A DNA stretch of 60,000 nt, taken from NCBI GenBank assembly GCA_030704615.1, contig CM060732.1, positions 21,268,001 to 21,328,000 on the forward strand, read 5' to 3'. This document shows positions 43,771 to 54,430 of the stretch, piece by piece. How positions within the stretch are numbered: position 1 is the stretch's first letter; every line of letters begins with the position of its first letter. The notes under the pieces are model-generated. The model worked only from the letters and a program-made list of their open reading frames with translations. It ran no database searches and was not told the origin of the DNA. The DNA comes from Takakia lepidozioides. Lineage: Eukaryota; Streptophyta; Takakiopsida; Takakiales; Takakiaceae. A program made the translations under genes and the position numbers.

Positions 43771-45590
43771 CCACCTCTCTACTATCTCCCCCCTGCCCAC
43801 ATCCATGCCTTACTTACTCTCTAGCTACGAACTGAATTCTGATGCCTCTGCTCCTCCCTCCCCCTCTCTATTTTCCCTGTGTTCAGATTGTGGGGGTTGG
43901 GTGCAATGTGTTGGGGATGTACTTCTTTATAATGTTTGTTCTGGTTTGGTGCAGTCGGGGGACAATCTGCACAACAAGTCACATGTTGGATCTGATGGGC
44001 ATTGCAACTGTGGATGCTGATTCACATGTCTTCCCCACTAATGGGACCCCTCTGTTCATGCTTGGGATTTGGCAAGTTCGTAAACCCCCACTTTTTTGAC
44101 TGTGTGCTTGCAGGTCACATGGGCAGAGCCATGCATGGGGCAGAGCCATTCAGTTGGCTACAGGTTCAATTCCTCCGCACATGACAGTATGTGGCCCTAT
44201 TTATGATGGCTTTGACTTACTCATAGAGAGGGCTCGTTCCACGGTTACTCTATTTTTTGGCTTGTTTAAAAACCCTCACTGTGACAGGGATGAGGCTTCT
44301 ATCATTGCTCAATTTAGAGGCGATGTGATGGTGGAGGAGAATGTTCATGAATCACAAGAAGGTATGTGGCACCTCGGAACCCATGAATTCAGAATCATGG
44401 AGATTCCAGATTCATATATAGCCAAAGTTGATCTTTTGCTTTGTGATTTCTCTCTGTTTCTCATGTTTGTGAGATTCGGTGCTTCATCCCTCTGCATGTA
44501 CCACCCCGCTTTGTCATGATTGCGAGTTGGAATTGTAGAGATGACCTTTCTTTGAAAAACATACATACTTTGTATGGGGGGCTTGAGGTGAGCAATCCAA
44601 AGACCATTATGTGTTACAGACACCAATTACCAGTCCACATTATGGGTGTGTACTTTGCATGGATTTGCAACCCCCCACATTATTTGGTCCTTCCGAAAAT
44701 AAAACTCTTTCTTGCTAGAGCTGGAAGCTCATGGGCGCTATGCCTTCAACCATCCAGATGTGCTGTTATTTGTTCTGAATGTGGACATCACCACATGTGC
44801 ACTTGTAATTTTACCGCCCATTACCAAGTTGTTGCACCACACATGAAACAAAAGTATTACAGATTCATAAGCAGTATGGTTGAAAGGTCTGAGAAGTAGA
44901 TAACAAGAGGCAAGCTGAACGTCGTACATGGGACACTCAGTTTTTGACAGGAGAGGCCAGTTAAGTACATAAACTTGAGGCAAAACCCAAAAGGATAATG
45001 TACGCAGGCTGAAATGTGGATAGTCTCTGCATTGCTACTGCTTCACCCCCAAACCATCACACCGTCACAAGTACCAACGCTGAAAACTGAAGCAAAAACG
45101 TCATGCATGAGACGATTGCGGGAAGCTACAGTGCATGAATCTACATTGCGGTGTATGTCAATGACACTATGTATATCCTGCTCACCTCGATCCATGATCA
45201 CCATGACATCGTGCTCATCCGAGAGGGCATGGAAGGCCAGTCAATGTGTACCACAGGGAGTAATCGTGGAGCAACGGGTACTTCTTGCCAACAGATCGGA
45301 GCCTCTTATTGCAATTTGCAAGGCACCAAAAGTAGGCCACAGGCTCCTTCTTGTGTATGTTCCCATTTCTTGTGTTTTTTGTTAATTGTATGTTCCCATT
45401 TCACACAGGTGTGTAACATGCCATGTAAACTAAGCCAACCCCTGCCACGCTCATGGCTGTTTTCACACCGTTCTTGCCTGGGGTGTGGACCACATGTGAG
45501 ACACCCCACAGTTAGGGCATATTTAGACCCACACCTTGGCTTAGTGTACAGACCCGTGATAAAAGCCGTGGAATGTGCCAGGTGTGAGAT
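43771..45590. other. Right-hand interior of CACTA B with protein-like fragments
   Basis: Most of this stretch appears non-coding. Between about 44110 and 45390 there are plus-strand pieces with protein-like composition: DLLIERARSTVTLFFGLFKN, DVMVEENVHESQEGMWHLGT, and in another frame ELEAHGRYAFNHPDVLLFVL. Possible splice signals lie between them (GAAGGTATGTGG near 44360). I recognise no family. They could be extra Tnp2 3' exons, or a fragment captured from a host gene. Confidence 0.35.
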
Positions 45591-45597
45591 GGCAGAG

Positions 45598-45627
45598 CCG
45601 TGGAAAAAGCCGTTTTTTCTTCTAGTG
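45598..45627. repeat. Right terminal inverted repeat of CACTA B
   Basis: 30 bp perfectly inverted relative to 33885-33914. It begins CCGTGGAAAAAGCC and ends TTCTAGTG. The next bases, AGT, are the target duplication. Confidence 0.97.
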
Positions 45628-45630
45628 AGT

Positions 45631-45863
45631 GGAGCTCTCCTCCCAACCATAGAAGCCTTATGATCAAGAACAAGATGATTGGCTTCTCCCCCGAGCTCAG
45701 AGTTTACACAGTGCAAGAGGTTCACCTCTTGAGATCTCAAACACACTTGTTTAGATCTATCTGTTCAAATCTAGAACCAAGAGTCTTAACTGTTCAAACC
45801 TCCTAGATGCTACTAACTAATAGTAACACCTAATCTGAGTATAGACTAACTACTTCTTCTACA
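45631..45863 (-). repeat. Copia C 3' LTR, inner piece right of CACTA B
   Basis: Matches 50277-50509 with three transitions. It begins GGAGCTCTCC and ends CTTCTACA. The adjoining CTCCCACT (45864-45871) is the copia polypurine tract AGTGGGAG on the minus strand. Confidence 0.94.
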
Positions 45864-45918
45864 CTCCCACTTAATTAGGTCTTAATCAGTTTGTAAAGCC
45901 TATGTGTATGTTCTTGAA

Positions 45919-47481
45919 CTACTGTAGACTCGAGCTAAGGCCAAGCTCAGTAGTACACTTCGAATGCTTGAGCTTTGGTAAACTCTTTGTCATGATATCT
46001 GCAACCATGTCGTCTGTAGCACAATAAACTATGTTTACTTCTTCTTTGGCCACTATCTCTCTTATGTAATGATGTTGCACTTCTATGTGCTTAGTCCTAG
46101 AATGATACTTAGGGTTTTGACTTAGTGCTATTGCACTGTGATTATCACAATACATAGTTGTTGCTCCTGATTGCTTATGACCCAAGTCTCCTAGTAACTT
46201 TCTTAACCACACAGCCTCTTTGGCCGCTTGAGTACCTGCCATGTATTCCGCTTCCGTTGATGAAAACGTTGTTGCGGTCTGTCTCTTGCTTGACCACGAC
46301 ACAGCTCCACCTGCAAGAGTGAAACAATGTCCCGATGTCGATCTCCTGCTGTCGAAATCCCTTGTCCAATCAGCATCTGTATAGCCTTCCAGACTTGTTC
46401 TCCCCTTTCCTTTGTAGAGTAATCCCATCGATGATGTTCCTCTGAGGTATCTAAAAATCCTCTTGACTGCTCTCCAATGGGTCTCACCAGGATTCGAAAG
46501 AAACTGTGAGACGACTCCCACTAAGTATGCAATATCAGGTCTAGTGCAAGTCATGCAATACATTAAGCTACCCACGGCAGAACCTGCCATATTGGAAGGT
46601 GGGTATGTCTTCATTGTTTGTTTGTCGGCAGGGCTGATTTCATAGTTGCATGGATACAGTTGTAAGGATCATCACACACGACTTAGATTTCAGCCTAATG
46701 CAAATTGCATGAAGCAAGTTTGGAGTCGCCTATGTATGGCACATGTAGCAGCAATATGGTTGTTTCCATGAAAATGTCTGGCTTTTGTCTCTCTGGATAC
46801 TGTCTGCAGTATGCAAGGCTGGTTTCTTCCTTTTCCCATTATTAAGATGTCATCTCTTGGCTTTACCATCAAAGTAACCTTTGTCATACCTTCTGTGTCT
46901 TCTTGAGTTTGAGGACACATCTCTTTTGTGAGCTTTAGGCGTGCTTCTAGTGGAGTTGAGACTGCTTTACTCATCTCTAACTTAAATTGCAGTAATTTAG
47001 TTTCAATGTACTTAGCTTGATGCATAAAAACAGTACGATTTACTCTATCTCTACTAATTTGTATGCCAAGGCAAAATTGAATTGAACCCATATCAGTCAT
47101 GGAAAACTCCTTGGACAGTTTATCTTTGAACTGCACTAGTAATCCTTGACCATCATTGCTGACCAGCACAGCGTCATCCACATACAAGGCCAATATAACC
47201 AATCGACTTCCTTGTGTAAGGATGTAGATGTTTGTATCTGCAACATTCTTCTTAAATCCAGATGTTAGAAGAAAAGTATCGATCCTTTCGTACCATGCTC
47301 TCGGAGACTGTTTGAGCCCGTAGAGCGTCTTATGTAACTTACAGACTTTGTCTCTGGTCTCTGGTTTGATAAAACCTTGAGGCTGATCCATGTAAATGGT
47401 CTCTGGTAGGTAGCCATTGAGAAACACTGTTTTGACATCCATTTGATGGACATCAAAATCATTCTCGGCTGCCAATGCCAT
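45919..47481 (-). pseudogene. Copia C reverse transcriptase (3' part) and RNase H
   Basis: Reverse transcriptase palm and thumb: DVHQMDVKTVFLNGYLPETI, KTLYGLKQSPRAWYERID and the catalytic LALYVDDAVLVSND. It reads open to EDTEGMTKV. There about 230 bp of foreign or rearranged sequence (about 46640-46880) breaks the frame before GSAVGSLMYCMTCTRPDIAY. RNase H follows intact (GYTDADWTRDFDSRRSTSGH, FSSTEAEYMAGTQAAKEAVW, KHIEVQHHYIREIVAKEEVN, DMVADIMTKSLPKLKH) and ends at 45919. The break inactivates the polymerase-RNase H fusion. Confidence 0.92.
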
Positions 47482-48044
47482 TAATACTCTTATTGAAGTG
47501 ATTTTTACAACAGGTGAAAAAGTGTCGTTGTAGTCAACACCTTGTACATGTGAGAAACCTTAGCAACCAGCCGCGCTTTATACCTGTCAACACTCCCGTC
47601 GGACTTGAGCTTGATCTTAAAGATCCATTTGCACCCAACAACTTTACGTCCTAGGGGTAGGTCAGTAAATGACCATGTTTGATTCTGCATTAGCGAATTG
47701 AATTGAGAGTTTATTGCCTGCTCCCACTTAACCTTATTAGGGGTTGTCATTGTTTCTTCGTAGGTAGCAGAATCTGTCAATGGGATTTCTCCTCTCACGG
47801 CTTCAACAGCTGTCATCGACGTGATAAGCCTCTCAGGAACTTTTCTCTCCCTTCGTGACCTTCGTAGAAGTGGACTTACTTGTTCCTCACTAGCTTCATC
47901 CTCCTCTTCATCTTCAAGAGTATGATCTACTTCATCTTCAACCACAGGGCGATTTTCACATTCTTCTTTAGATTCTATTGAAATCTCATTAGGTGTCTTG
48001 TCAGTAGATTGGAAACTTGTTTGTTGACTGGGTTGTTCTCCCAC
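47482..48044 (-). pseudogene. Copia C linker and N-terminal reverse transcriptase
   Basis: An acidic linker (DEVDHTLEDEEEDEASEEQV, then RRSRRERKVPERL) precedes the reverse-transcriptase start (WEQAINSQFNSLMQNQTWSF, GRKVVGCKWIFKIKLKSDGS, YKARLVAK). A frame change follows ARLVAK, where the usual GFSQxxGxDY motif is out of frame, and coding resumes at 47481 in another frame. It was part of one pol polyprotein with its neighbours. Confidence 0.88.
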
Positions 48045-48071
48045 TCTTGGAAAAGCTGTACTTGCTTCATC

Positions 48072-49466
48072 TTAGACAACATCCCTACTATGAAAGACAA
48101 TCTTTGTTTTCTCCTTAAGCAGTTTATATCCCTTAACTCCTTCAGTGTAGCCTACGAAAATGCAAGCTTCACTTTTTGAATCCAGTTTCTGTCTCTTCTC
48201 TTCTGGGATATGAGCATAGGCTCGACACCCAAACACCTTACAGTGCGATACACTTGGCTTCACACCTGTCCACACTTCTTCTGGAGTCATTCCCGAGACT
48301 GCTCTTGTAGGCGTTCTATTTTGAAGGTAGGTTGCAGTTCCCACTGCTTCCGCCCAAAAATAATTAGGCAGGTTAGCCTGCTTGAGCATGCTCCTAGCAC
48401 ACTCTTGTAGAGACCTATTATTCCGCTCCGCAACACCGTTTTGTTCAGGTGTATAGGGAACCGTTAATTGTCTCACTATTCCGTTATCTTTACAGAATTG
48501 GTTGAAGGCATTAGAAATGTATTCCCCTCCATTATCTGACCTCAGAGGTTTTGAGGATTTTCCCTGTCTGTTTCTCTGTAAGAACTTTGTATTCTTTAAA
48601 TCTAGTACTTGGTTTTTCTGCTTCAGAAAATTGACTGTTGTTCTTCTTGAAACATCGTCGATGAAGGTGACAAAGTAGGTGGCTCCACCAAGCGACTTTG
48701 TCTGCATAGGGCCGCACACGTCTGAGTGCACAACCGCCAACATACTATTTGCATGTTGACCTCCATCTTTTGGGACTTTTTGTCGGTGTTGTTTACCTTC
48801 TATACAACCCTTACATAGACTGGTCTGTTCTACTTCCTTTAATGAGAGCCCTTCCACTAGGTGTAGGTCTTTCAACTGTTTCAGTTTCTCAGTGCTAAGA
48901 TGTCCTAGCCTTCTATGCCATAGTTCTGTTTCTGACATAGTCCTCTCGGATTGTGTAGCAAGAGCTCTTTAACTGTACAAAATATCTGTAACTTGTATAG
49001 ATCATTTTCCAGTATGGAACTTGCCACCACATTCCCTTGCTCATCTGAAATGAGACATTGACTATTGTGGAATAACACCTTATAACCAGCTATGACAATC
49101 TTTCTCACAGAAAGGAGGTTTTTAGTTAGGGAGGGAACATGCAAGACATCTTTTATCTCTCTCATGAAAATTATCTCTGTCCGGGGTCATATGCTGTGAT
49201 GCCCCAGAGTCTACATACCATATGTCACTTTGACCAGAAGAAGCTGAAAGGGAGACTACAAATAACACAGCACCATCTTTCCTAGCCATTTTTCTAGTAG
49301 CTAGAGTTGCTTGTGAAGTACTATCACCGTTTTGCTTTTCCTCCGCCATTCGTTTTCTGCAGTTCTTGATCATATGACCAGGTTGCTTACAGTAAAAGTA
49401 TTTTATTTTAGACTTCTTCTTATATCCAGACTCACTCCTACATCTTGTTTTTGAGGGGACTTCCAA
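48072..49466 (-). pseudogene. Copia C nucleocapsid remnant, protease and integrase
   Basis: The zinc knuckle reads YFYCKQPGHMIKNC; the first Cys of the usual CxxC is Tyr. Protease follows with IWYVDSGASQHMTPDRDNF. A frame change precedes IKDVLHVPSLTKNLLSVRKI. The integrase is open for 288 codons (48938-48072). It has the zinc-binding LWHRRLGHLSTEKLKQL and CKGCIEGKQHRQ, and a complete DDE set: VHSDVCGPM, RSDNGGEYIS and EQNGVAERNN. Then come TPEEVWTGVKPSVSHCKVFG and IVFHSRDVV. Integrase alone may be intact, but the polyprotein is interrupted several times. Confidence 0.92.
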
Positions 49467-50137
49467 GACTTCTTCTTATTACCAAACTTTCCAGAGAATA
49501 ATGCATTATCTACTCCTGTAGATGTTTGGCATTTTCTTTTTATTTCCTCTTTAAGTAATAGCCCTATGACATTATCCACCGATAGGTTGTTTTGCCCTGT
49601 TAGTGACACTACAAACCCGTCATAAGACTCTGGTAATGACCCAAGCAACACTACTACTGCATGCTCATCTGAAACCTTAGTTCCTACTGCTTCTAGTTGT
49701 CTTCTCAAGACATTGAAGGAACTCAAGTGTAACTCTACACTCTCTATTTCACTCATTTTTAGACTATAAAAATGAGTAGTGGCAAACACATTTGACGTGA
49801 CATCTTTAGTCTCAAATATTGTGGCCAACTTGTCCAAGATCGCCATTGCGGTGGAAGCAAGAGTTACTAAGTGCATTTGATTATCTCTGAGACTTGTTAT
49901 AAGACTTGCTCTAGCCCTTTGATCTTTCTTGTCCCATGCAGGTTGACCATTGGTTGTGGTTGGCCTCACTAAAGTGTCATCAACTACTGACCACAAGTCC
50001 TTGTCTAGGAAGTTCATCTCCATTCTAAATTTCCAAGTATGATAATTAGTCCCATCAAATCTATCCTCCACTCTAGCATCTAACGTGTTAAAGTTAGATC
50101 CATGGTTCCCTGAACCTGAAGGAGGTGATGACGTCAT
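49403..50137 (-). CDS. Copia C gag (UBN2-type capsid)
   Basis: Capsid precursor, open from an ATG at 50137, about 90 bp after the primer-binding site. Typical gag sequence: RFDGTNYHTWKFRMEMNFLD, DLWSVVDDT, SLRDNQMHLVTLASTAMAIL, MSEIESVELHLSSFNVLRRQ and LLGSLPESYDGFVVSLTGQN. The frame ends before the zinc knuckle, which is in the next frame (a frameshift at about 49420-49460). The protein is therefore a truncated gag. Confidence 0.88.
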   Translation of the reverse strand: MTSSPPSGSGNHGSNFNTLDARVEDRFDGTNYHTWKFRMEMNFLDKDLWSVVDDTLVRPTTTNGQPAWDKKDQRARASLITSLRDNQMHLVTLASTAMAILDKLATIFETKDVTSNVFATTHFYSLKMSEIESVELHLSSFNVLRRQLEAVGTKVSDEHAVVVLLGSLPESYDGFVVSLTGQNNLSVDNVIGLLLKEEIKRKCQTSTGVDNALFSGKFGNKKKSWKSPQKQDVGVSLDIRRSLK

Positions 50138-50227
50138 GAGAGCATACTCTCACTAATTACATAGATGGATTCTCTCTCCACTCATCTGGTCCTAAGACCA
50201 TCTCTTTCTCTGCTTCAGATCTAAGTT

Positions 50228-50240
50228 GGCTCTGATACCA
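50228..50240 (-). other. Copia C primer-binding site
   Basis: On the minus strand TGGTATCAGAGCC directly follows the 5' LTR. It matches the complement of initiator methionine tRNA. Confidence 0.93.
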
Positions 50241-50509
50241 TATAGTAAATAACAAAGAGAATTTTTGTTAGACAGTGGAGCTCTCCTCCCAACCATAGAA
50301 GCCTTATGATCAAGAACAAGATGATCGGCTTCTCCCCCGAGCTCAGAGTTTACACAGTGCAAGAGGTTCACCTCTTGAGATCTCAAACACACCTGTTTAG
50401 ATCTATCTGTTCAAATCTAGAACCAAGAGTCTTAACTGTTCAAACCTCCTAGATGCTACTAACTAATAGTAACACCTAATCTGAGTGTAGACTAACTACT
50501 TCTTCTACA
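50241..50509 (-). repeat. Copia C 5' LTR (intact copy)
   Basis: 269 bp. On the minus strand it starts TGTAGAAGAAG and ends TTTACTATA, so the 3' end is TA rather than the usual CA. It is followed on its outer side by the duplication GTAGG. Confidence 0.93.
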
Positions 50510-50514
50510 GTAGG

Positions 50515-50852
50515 AAGGTCCAATCAATATTATCAAACGCTTTCTCAAAATGCAGCATGAGGATACCCAGGGGCTGAGCAGCCCCTTGGCTTCATGCATA
50601 ACCTTGTTTATAAGAAGCTGGTTGTCGAGAATCATTCTACCTTTAAGAAAACTTGTCTCTTCCGGTCCGATGACCCGGGATAGGATAGGCTCAAGTCTCG
50701 ATGTCAATGCTTTGACAATTATTTTGTAGGTGGTATTAAGAAGCGTGATAGGGCGGTTATTGGATATCAGGCTCCTTTCTTAAAGATTAGCGTAATGAAA
50801 CCTTCAAAGAGCTGATTAATAAATTTCCAGCCTGGCCACTGTCCCTGTTCTG
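50515..50852 (-). pseudogene. LINE F reverse transcriptase N-terminal part
   Basis: The 5' end of what remains of LINE F. Blocks on the minus strand are FINQLFEGFITLIFKKGA (near 50815-50760), NNRPITLLNTTYKIIVKALT, SRLEPILSRVIGPEETSFLK, GRMILDNQLLINKVMHEAKG and, after a frame change, FEKAFDNIDWTFL at the copia C junction. These are the fingers and first palm motifs of L1-type reverse transcriptase. The start at about 50852 has no upstream endonuclease, consistent with 5' truncation. Confidence 0.88.
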
Positions 50853-50881
50853 TTTTTGTTTTTAAAAAAGAAAAAGAAAAA
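50853..50881 (+). repeat. T-rich/A-rich tract, probable tail of LINE E
   Basis: GTTTTTGTTTTT followed by AAAAAAGAAAAAGAAAAAG. Plant LINE 3' ends often finish this way. It stands directly behind LINE F, as expected if F inserted near the 3' end of LINE E. Assignment to E is inference. Confidence 0.45.
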
Positions 50882-51758
50882 GTAGTTAGGGTCGGAGCAG
50901 GGTTTGTTAGGGGTGTAGCAGGGTGTTAACGGCTGGGACAGGGACAGGGTTTGTGGTCAAACGGTATTCCACATGCACACATTCGAATTGAGAGGATAGT
51001 TCTTCATACAATTATCAAACTTCGATGACTGTGAGCATGCAACACCCTCAAGACCATTGTTGAAAACACGAGTGTGTAAACTGCAGAGAAACTCAAACAA
51101 TGAAGTGCTTAAATAGTCCTGAAGTTATATGCCAATTCGACTTCCATGATAGTAGCCACATGTTTCTGTGACATACATCTCGTGGGTATAACTTGCATCA
51201 GTGCAGCAGACAAACATACTGTTTTTGGGTCAGACTGAATTGTCACACAAGAAACCTGAATGGAATGTATCTCGAATGTAGACATTCGGTTCTCGAGCCC
51301 ACTGATCTGTCACAAATTGCTTGCATTTTAGACTCCTCTTCTTTCTCACAAAACTTTGATTTGGAACACCACATACGTAACGATCTTTGAACACTATTGT
51401 GCAACCATCAACCGTACAGCTCAACGTTCTTGACACACGGCTTCATAGAATTTCTAGACGAGTCTAGATCTGGAGGTGTTGGGTACCAACTATTCATGGT
51501 GACATCGCGAGCTTCATATTCAATTGTTGTCAAAGAACCAGAGCCGAACCTCTGGATGAGTACTGCACGAAGCCAGCTGTGGCGGAAATACAATGAAAGT
51601 GTACAACATAGATTATAAACAGCATATTCTTACAGGATTCTAGTACACAAATACTGGACACTGTTTAAGTGTTTTGACTTCACGTGCATAGTACTTGAGA
51701 TTCTCAAGTTGCATGCAGGTCGATAGTCAGGTTGGATGTCACCGTGCGCAGGGTCTCA
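50882..51758. other. Gene-free stretch including the PIP 3' untranslated region
   Basis: The first 80 bp hold a GGGTTTG/CAGGGT-rich simple repeat (AGCAGGGTTTGTTAGGGGTG). No convincing coding sequence follows on either strand. Minus-strand open frames of 60-68 codons near 51230-51593 lack motifs. The part next to 51759 should be the 3' untranslated region of the aquaporin gene. Confidence 0.5.
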
Positions 51759-54429
51759 TCACACAGCACGATTTCTTGTAAAGGGAATTGCTCGAATCAC
51801 CAATGTGTGGTACATTGCTGCGAGGGCGGCCCCAATGAATGGACCTACCCAGAAGATCCACTGCACCACCATAGCCAACCAAATTCATTTGGCAGTTTAG
51901 CAAAGCTCCTTCTAGAGCTCCTCTTTGCAAGGAAAGAAAAAAGTAAAGAGGAAAAGGCTACCCCTCCTGTTAAGTTCTTCGGCAAACCCAAGCTACATGT
52001 ACGTTTGTCACCCAGGATTGGAGATTTCCCTTTTACAAGTATGTCATCGATTGTCATGTGCCAGGACCCAAGATCGTAATCTTGGAGGACACCACAAAAC
52101 TCGCTGCACTTCAGTCATCGTAGAATGCAGCACTACAGTATTGTAAGAACTCACATGCTGGCTAGTGTCAAACAGGTCGAAAATCCTCCTCTCCCCAGGA
52201 TCAAGTCATGACAATCCCAATGTGTCTTTTCAAGATTAGGGCAATTAACGTCGGGTTCTAGACAGACTTCAGGAGTCTCTTGCTTATGTCTAGGAATTCT
52301 ACAAGAGAGTATACATGTACACGTCAACTACCCACAGATGACATCAGGAGAGAGTTTTTGGTGACCAGTGAAGGTTACTTACATGTTCATCCCAGACGTT
52401 GTCTCTGTTAAAGATGATGGCCGCACCCAGGCTCCGGGCGGGATTGATGCCTGTGCCTGTGATGGGGATTGTGGCCAAATGCACCAGAAAGACTGCAAAC
52501 CCGATAGGAAGTGGCGCAAGCACCTGTCATGATGTACAAGCACGCGAGATACCGGATGAAACTCGCCTGCTAATAAGTCTCTCTTTCTCTCTCTCTCTCT
52601 CCGCTCCTTCTCCAGTTCTCAGTTCTAGATAGTGCTTGAATGCTAGCGCATAGCAGTAAGCTCATTGGGCTTTCTGTCGACGTTACAAAGCTGATTTCTA
52701 ATTTTTTTTGCAGTCTATCTATCCATTTCCTTATGGACTCAGCTCCTCTCGTCCAAGACCTTGGCAGCCACCTACTTCATATACTATTGGAGATATCAAG
52801 TCACACCACCCACTTGCTCCTGAAGTCATCCCTTCCTGGAAATTGGTTCTGATCTTCAAGAATAGTGTTAGGCATGTGTCGATGGCTCTCACATACACAT
52901 ACATGATCATAAGATACAATACTGCGAAGGTTCCAGATTGTCGTAATTTATATAATGTGCTACTTAATTCACTTATGCCCCTTTGTCATATGCTACACGA
53001 CAGTCGACAACCACACGCCACACAGATCAGGGAGCTAAAAAGAATCAGTGTTCCTTCTCGAAAGTGTGAGTCTCCTTACTGGCCCCATCCTTGCCTCAAA
53101 CGGGCCACTTACAAGCATGTACATGTGTTTCAGACAATCCAAGCGGTGCCAACAAATGCTCCAGCGAAAACGATGTATACTCGAGACTTACCGGCACATG
53201 AGAATCGCGGGCGTTACGCTTTGCATCAGTGGCAGAGAAGACGGTGTACACCAGCACAAATGTCCCGACAATCTCTGCTCCAAGACCACTCCCCCTGGTG
53301 TAGCCGTGGGAGACAGTATTGGCACCACCGCCTGCGGTCTCATAGAAGCCTGGCTGGAAGCCTTTAACTACTCCGGCTCCACAGATCGCACCCAAACATT
53401 GACATATTATGTAAAATATCGTACGTGGGAGCGATACTTTCCTCGCCAGGAACAGCCCAAACGTCACAGCTGGATTGATGTGTCCTCCTGCACGCAGTCA
53501 AGATCGTGAGATTGTGATCTTCGATGGCTTCATGTCACTGCAGAAGACAAAAACTAGTGCGACTGGAGAAGCCAAAGTACGGTTTCAGCATGCGAGAGAA
53601 ATACTTTCTTCAGAAAGACAGGAAGAAACAGCGTCCACAAAGAAAAAGAAGGCATCTAGAAGCTGAGAGGTCGACAGGTCTGTAGTTGTAAAAGAGCATG
53701 GACGAAGCCCAGACTGCTTACTTGAGAGCTGTATCCTGTCTCTGACTGCGAGAGAAGATTAACTATCAATAACTTTCAGATCGATCAAAATTTCTTTATC
53801 TGTGTCCCATCTAGATGCTCGAATGGGCTGGGGAGGTTCAGATACTTTGTTGTGAACATAGACTTCAGAAATACGACATCAAGTTCCGATCAGGATGCTA
53901 GTAGAGAAACTAGTAAATGAAAGTCTATCTTAGAAGACGTGTCGAATTTTCCGTGTCTCGACCGAGTCACATTGCACATGATGGAACCGTTTCCAAGAAT
54001 TTACAATTTCACATAGATAGCTTAAATTGAGTTGTGGAAGCGCAACTGATCAGTCCTTGACCTTCCCCTGGATGTCTCAACACACTGAGTTAAAATACCT
54101 GAGATCCCGGCAGTGCAATAGACGAGGGCAAAAATCATCCCACCAAACGCCCACGCAATGCCTTGAATGCCGACACCACTGCAACTTCCGAGTCGTACAT
54201 TACCCATCACAGTGTTGATGGTGATGTAGAGGAAGAGAAAGCTGGCAATGAACTCAGCAATCCCGGCCCTCCAGAACGACCATAATCCAAACTCTCTCCT
54301 CTCGAAAAAGGGAGTAAACGCTGGCTCGGTGTAGTCCTTGTCCACGTTCTGGGAAACCGTACCCAATGGTGCTCGCTCTCCATATTTTGTAGCTGCGCCG
54401 ACGGCGACATCATCCTCCTTATCCGCCAT
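51759..54429 (-). CDS. PIP: Plasma-membrane intrinsic protein (PIP) aquaporin, four exons, 289 residues
   Basis: Six-helix water channel of the plasma membrane. Exons 54099-54429, 53192-53487, 52383-52523 and 51759-51860 total 870 bp, with GT-AG junctions and phases that fit; this is a common plant PIP exon pattern. The first NPA is at residues 115-117 ([11 protein letters not shown]), the second at 236-238 (GINPARSLG). The selectivity filter Phe66, His224, Thr233, Arg239 is that of water-conducting PIPs. The PIP signatures are [49 protein letters not shown] and [15 protein letters not shown]. Ser129 (ARKVSL) and His207 correspond to gating residues known from spinach SoPIP2;1; Cys83 is the loop A cysteine. 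The C-terminus is very short ([10 protein letters not shown]) and lacks the PIP2 phosphorylation tail, which is PIP1-like. The start ATG precedes [10 protein letters not shown]. No lesion was seen. Confidence 0.96.
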
Positions 54430-54430
54430 G

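Larger units (their letters stand above)
33885..45627. mobile_element. Complete CACTA (En/Spm-type) transposon B
   Basis: 11,743 bp. The first 30 bases (CACTAGAAGAAAAAACGGCT and on) are perfectly inverted at the right end, which finishes TTCTTCTAGTG. The 3-bp target duplication AGT (33882-33884 and 45628-45630) is perfect, and joining the flanks restores the copia C LTR. It carries a divergent gene pair: TnpA-like (minus) and Tnp2 (plus) transposase. The perfect terminal repeats and target duplication suggest a fairly recent insertion, but Tnp2 has at least one frame lesion. Confidence 0.97.
33848..50509 (-). mobile_element. Complete Ty1-copia retrotransposon C (minus strand), split by CACTA B
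   Basis: Without the inserted CACTA B it is about 4.9 kb. Its 269-bp LTRs run, on the plus strand, from TATAGTAAATAAC to CTTCTACA. The right copy (50241-50509) is intact. The left copy is cut in two (33848-33884 and 45631-45863). The target duplication GTAGG (33843-33847 and 50510-50514) is perfect. The element lies in LINE F. Internal genes read right to left: gag, protease, integrase, reverse transcriptase, RNase H. LTRs differ by three transitions plus an A-rich patch, and the coding region is broken. Confidence 0.95.

Noticed and set aside
52565-52610. TC-rich microsatellite in PIP intron 2 as a regulatory element
   Set aside because: A simple CTCTCT repeat next to an intron end is common, and nothing else supports regulation.
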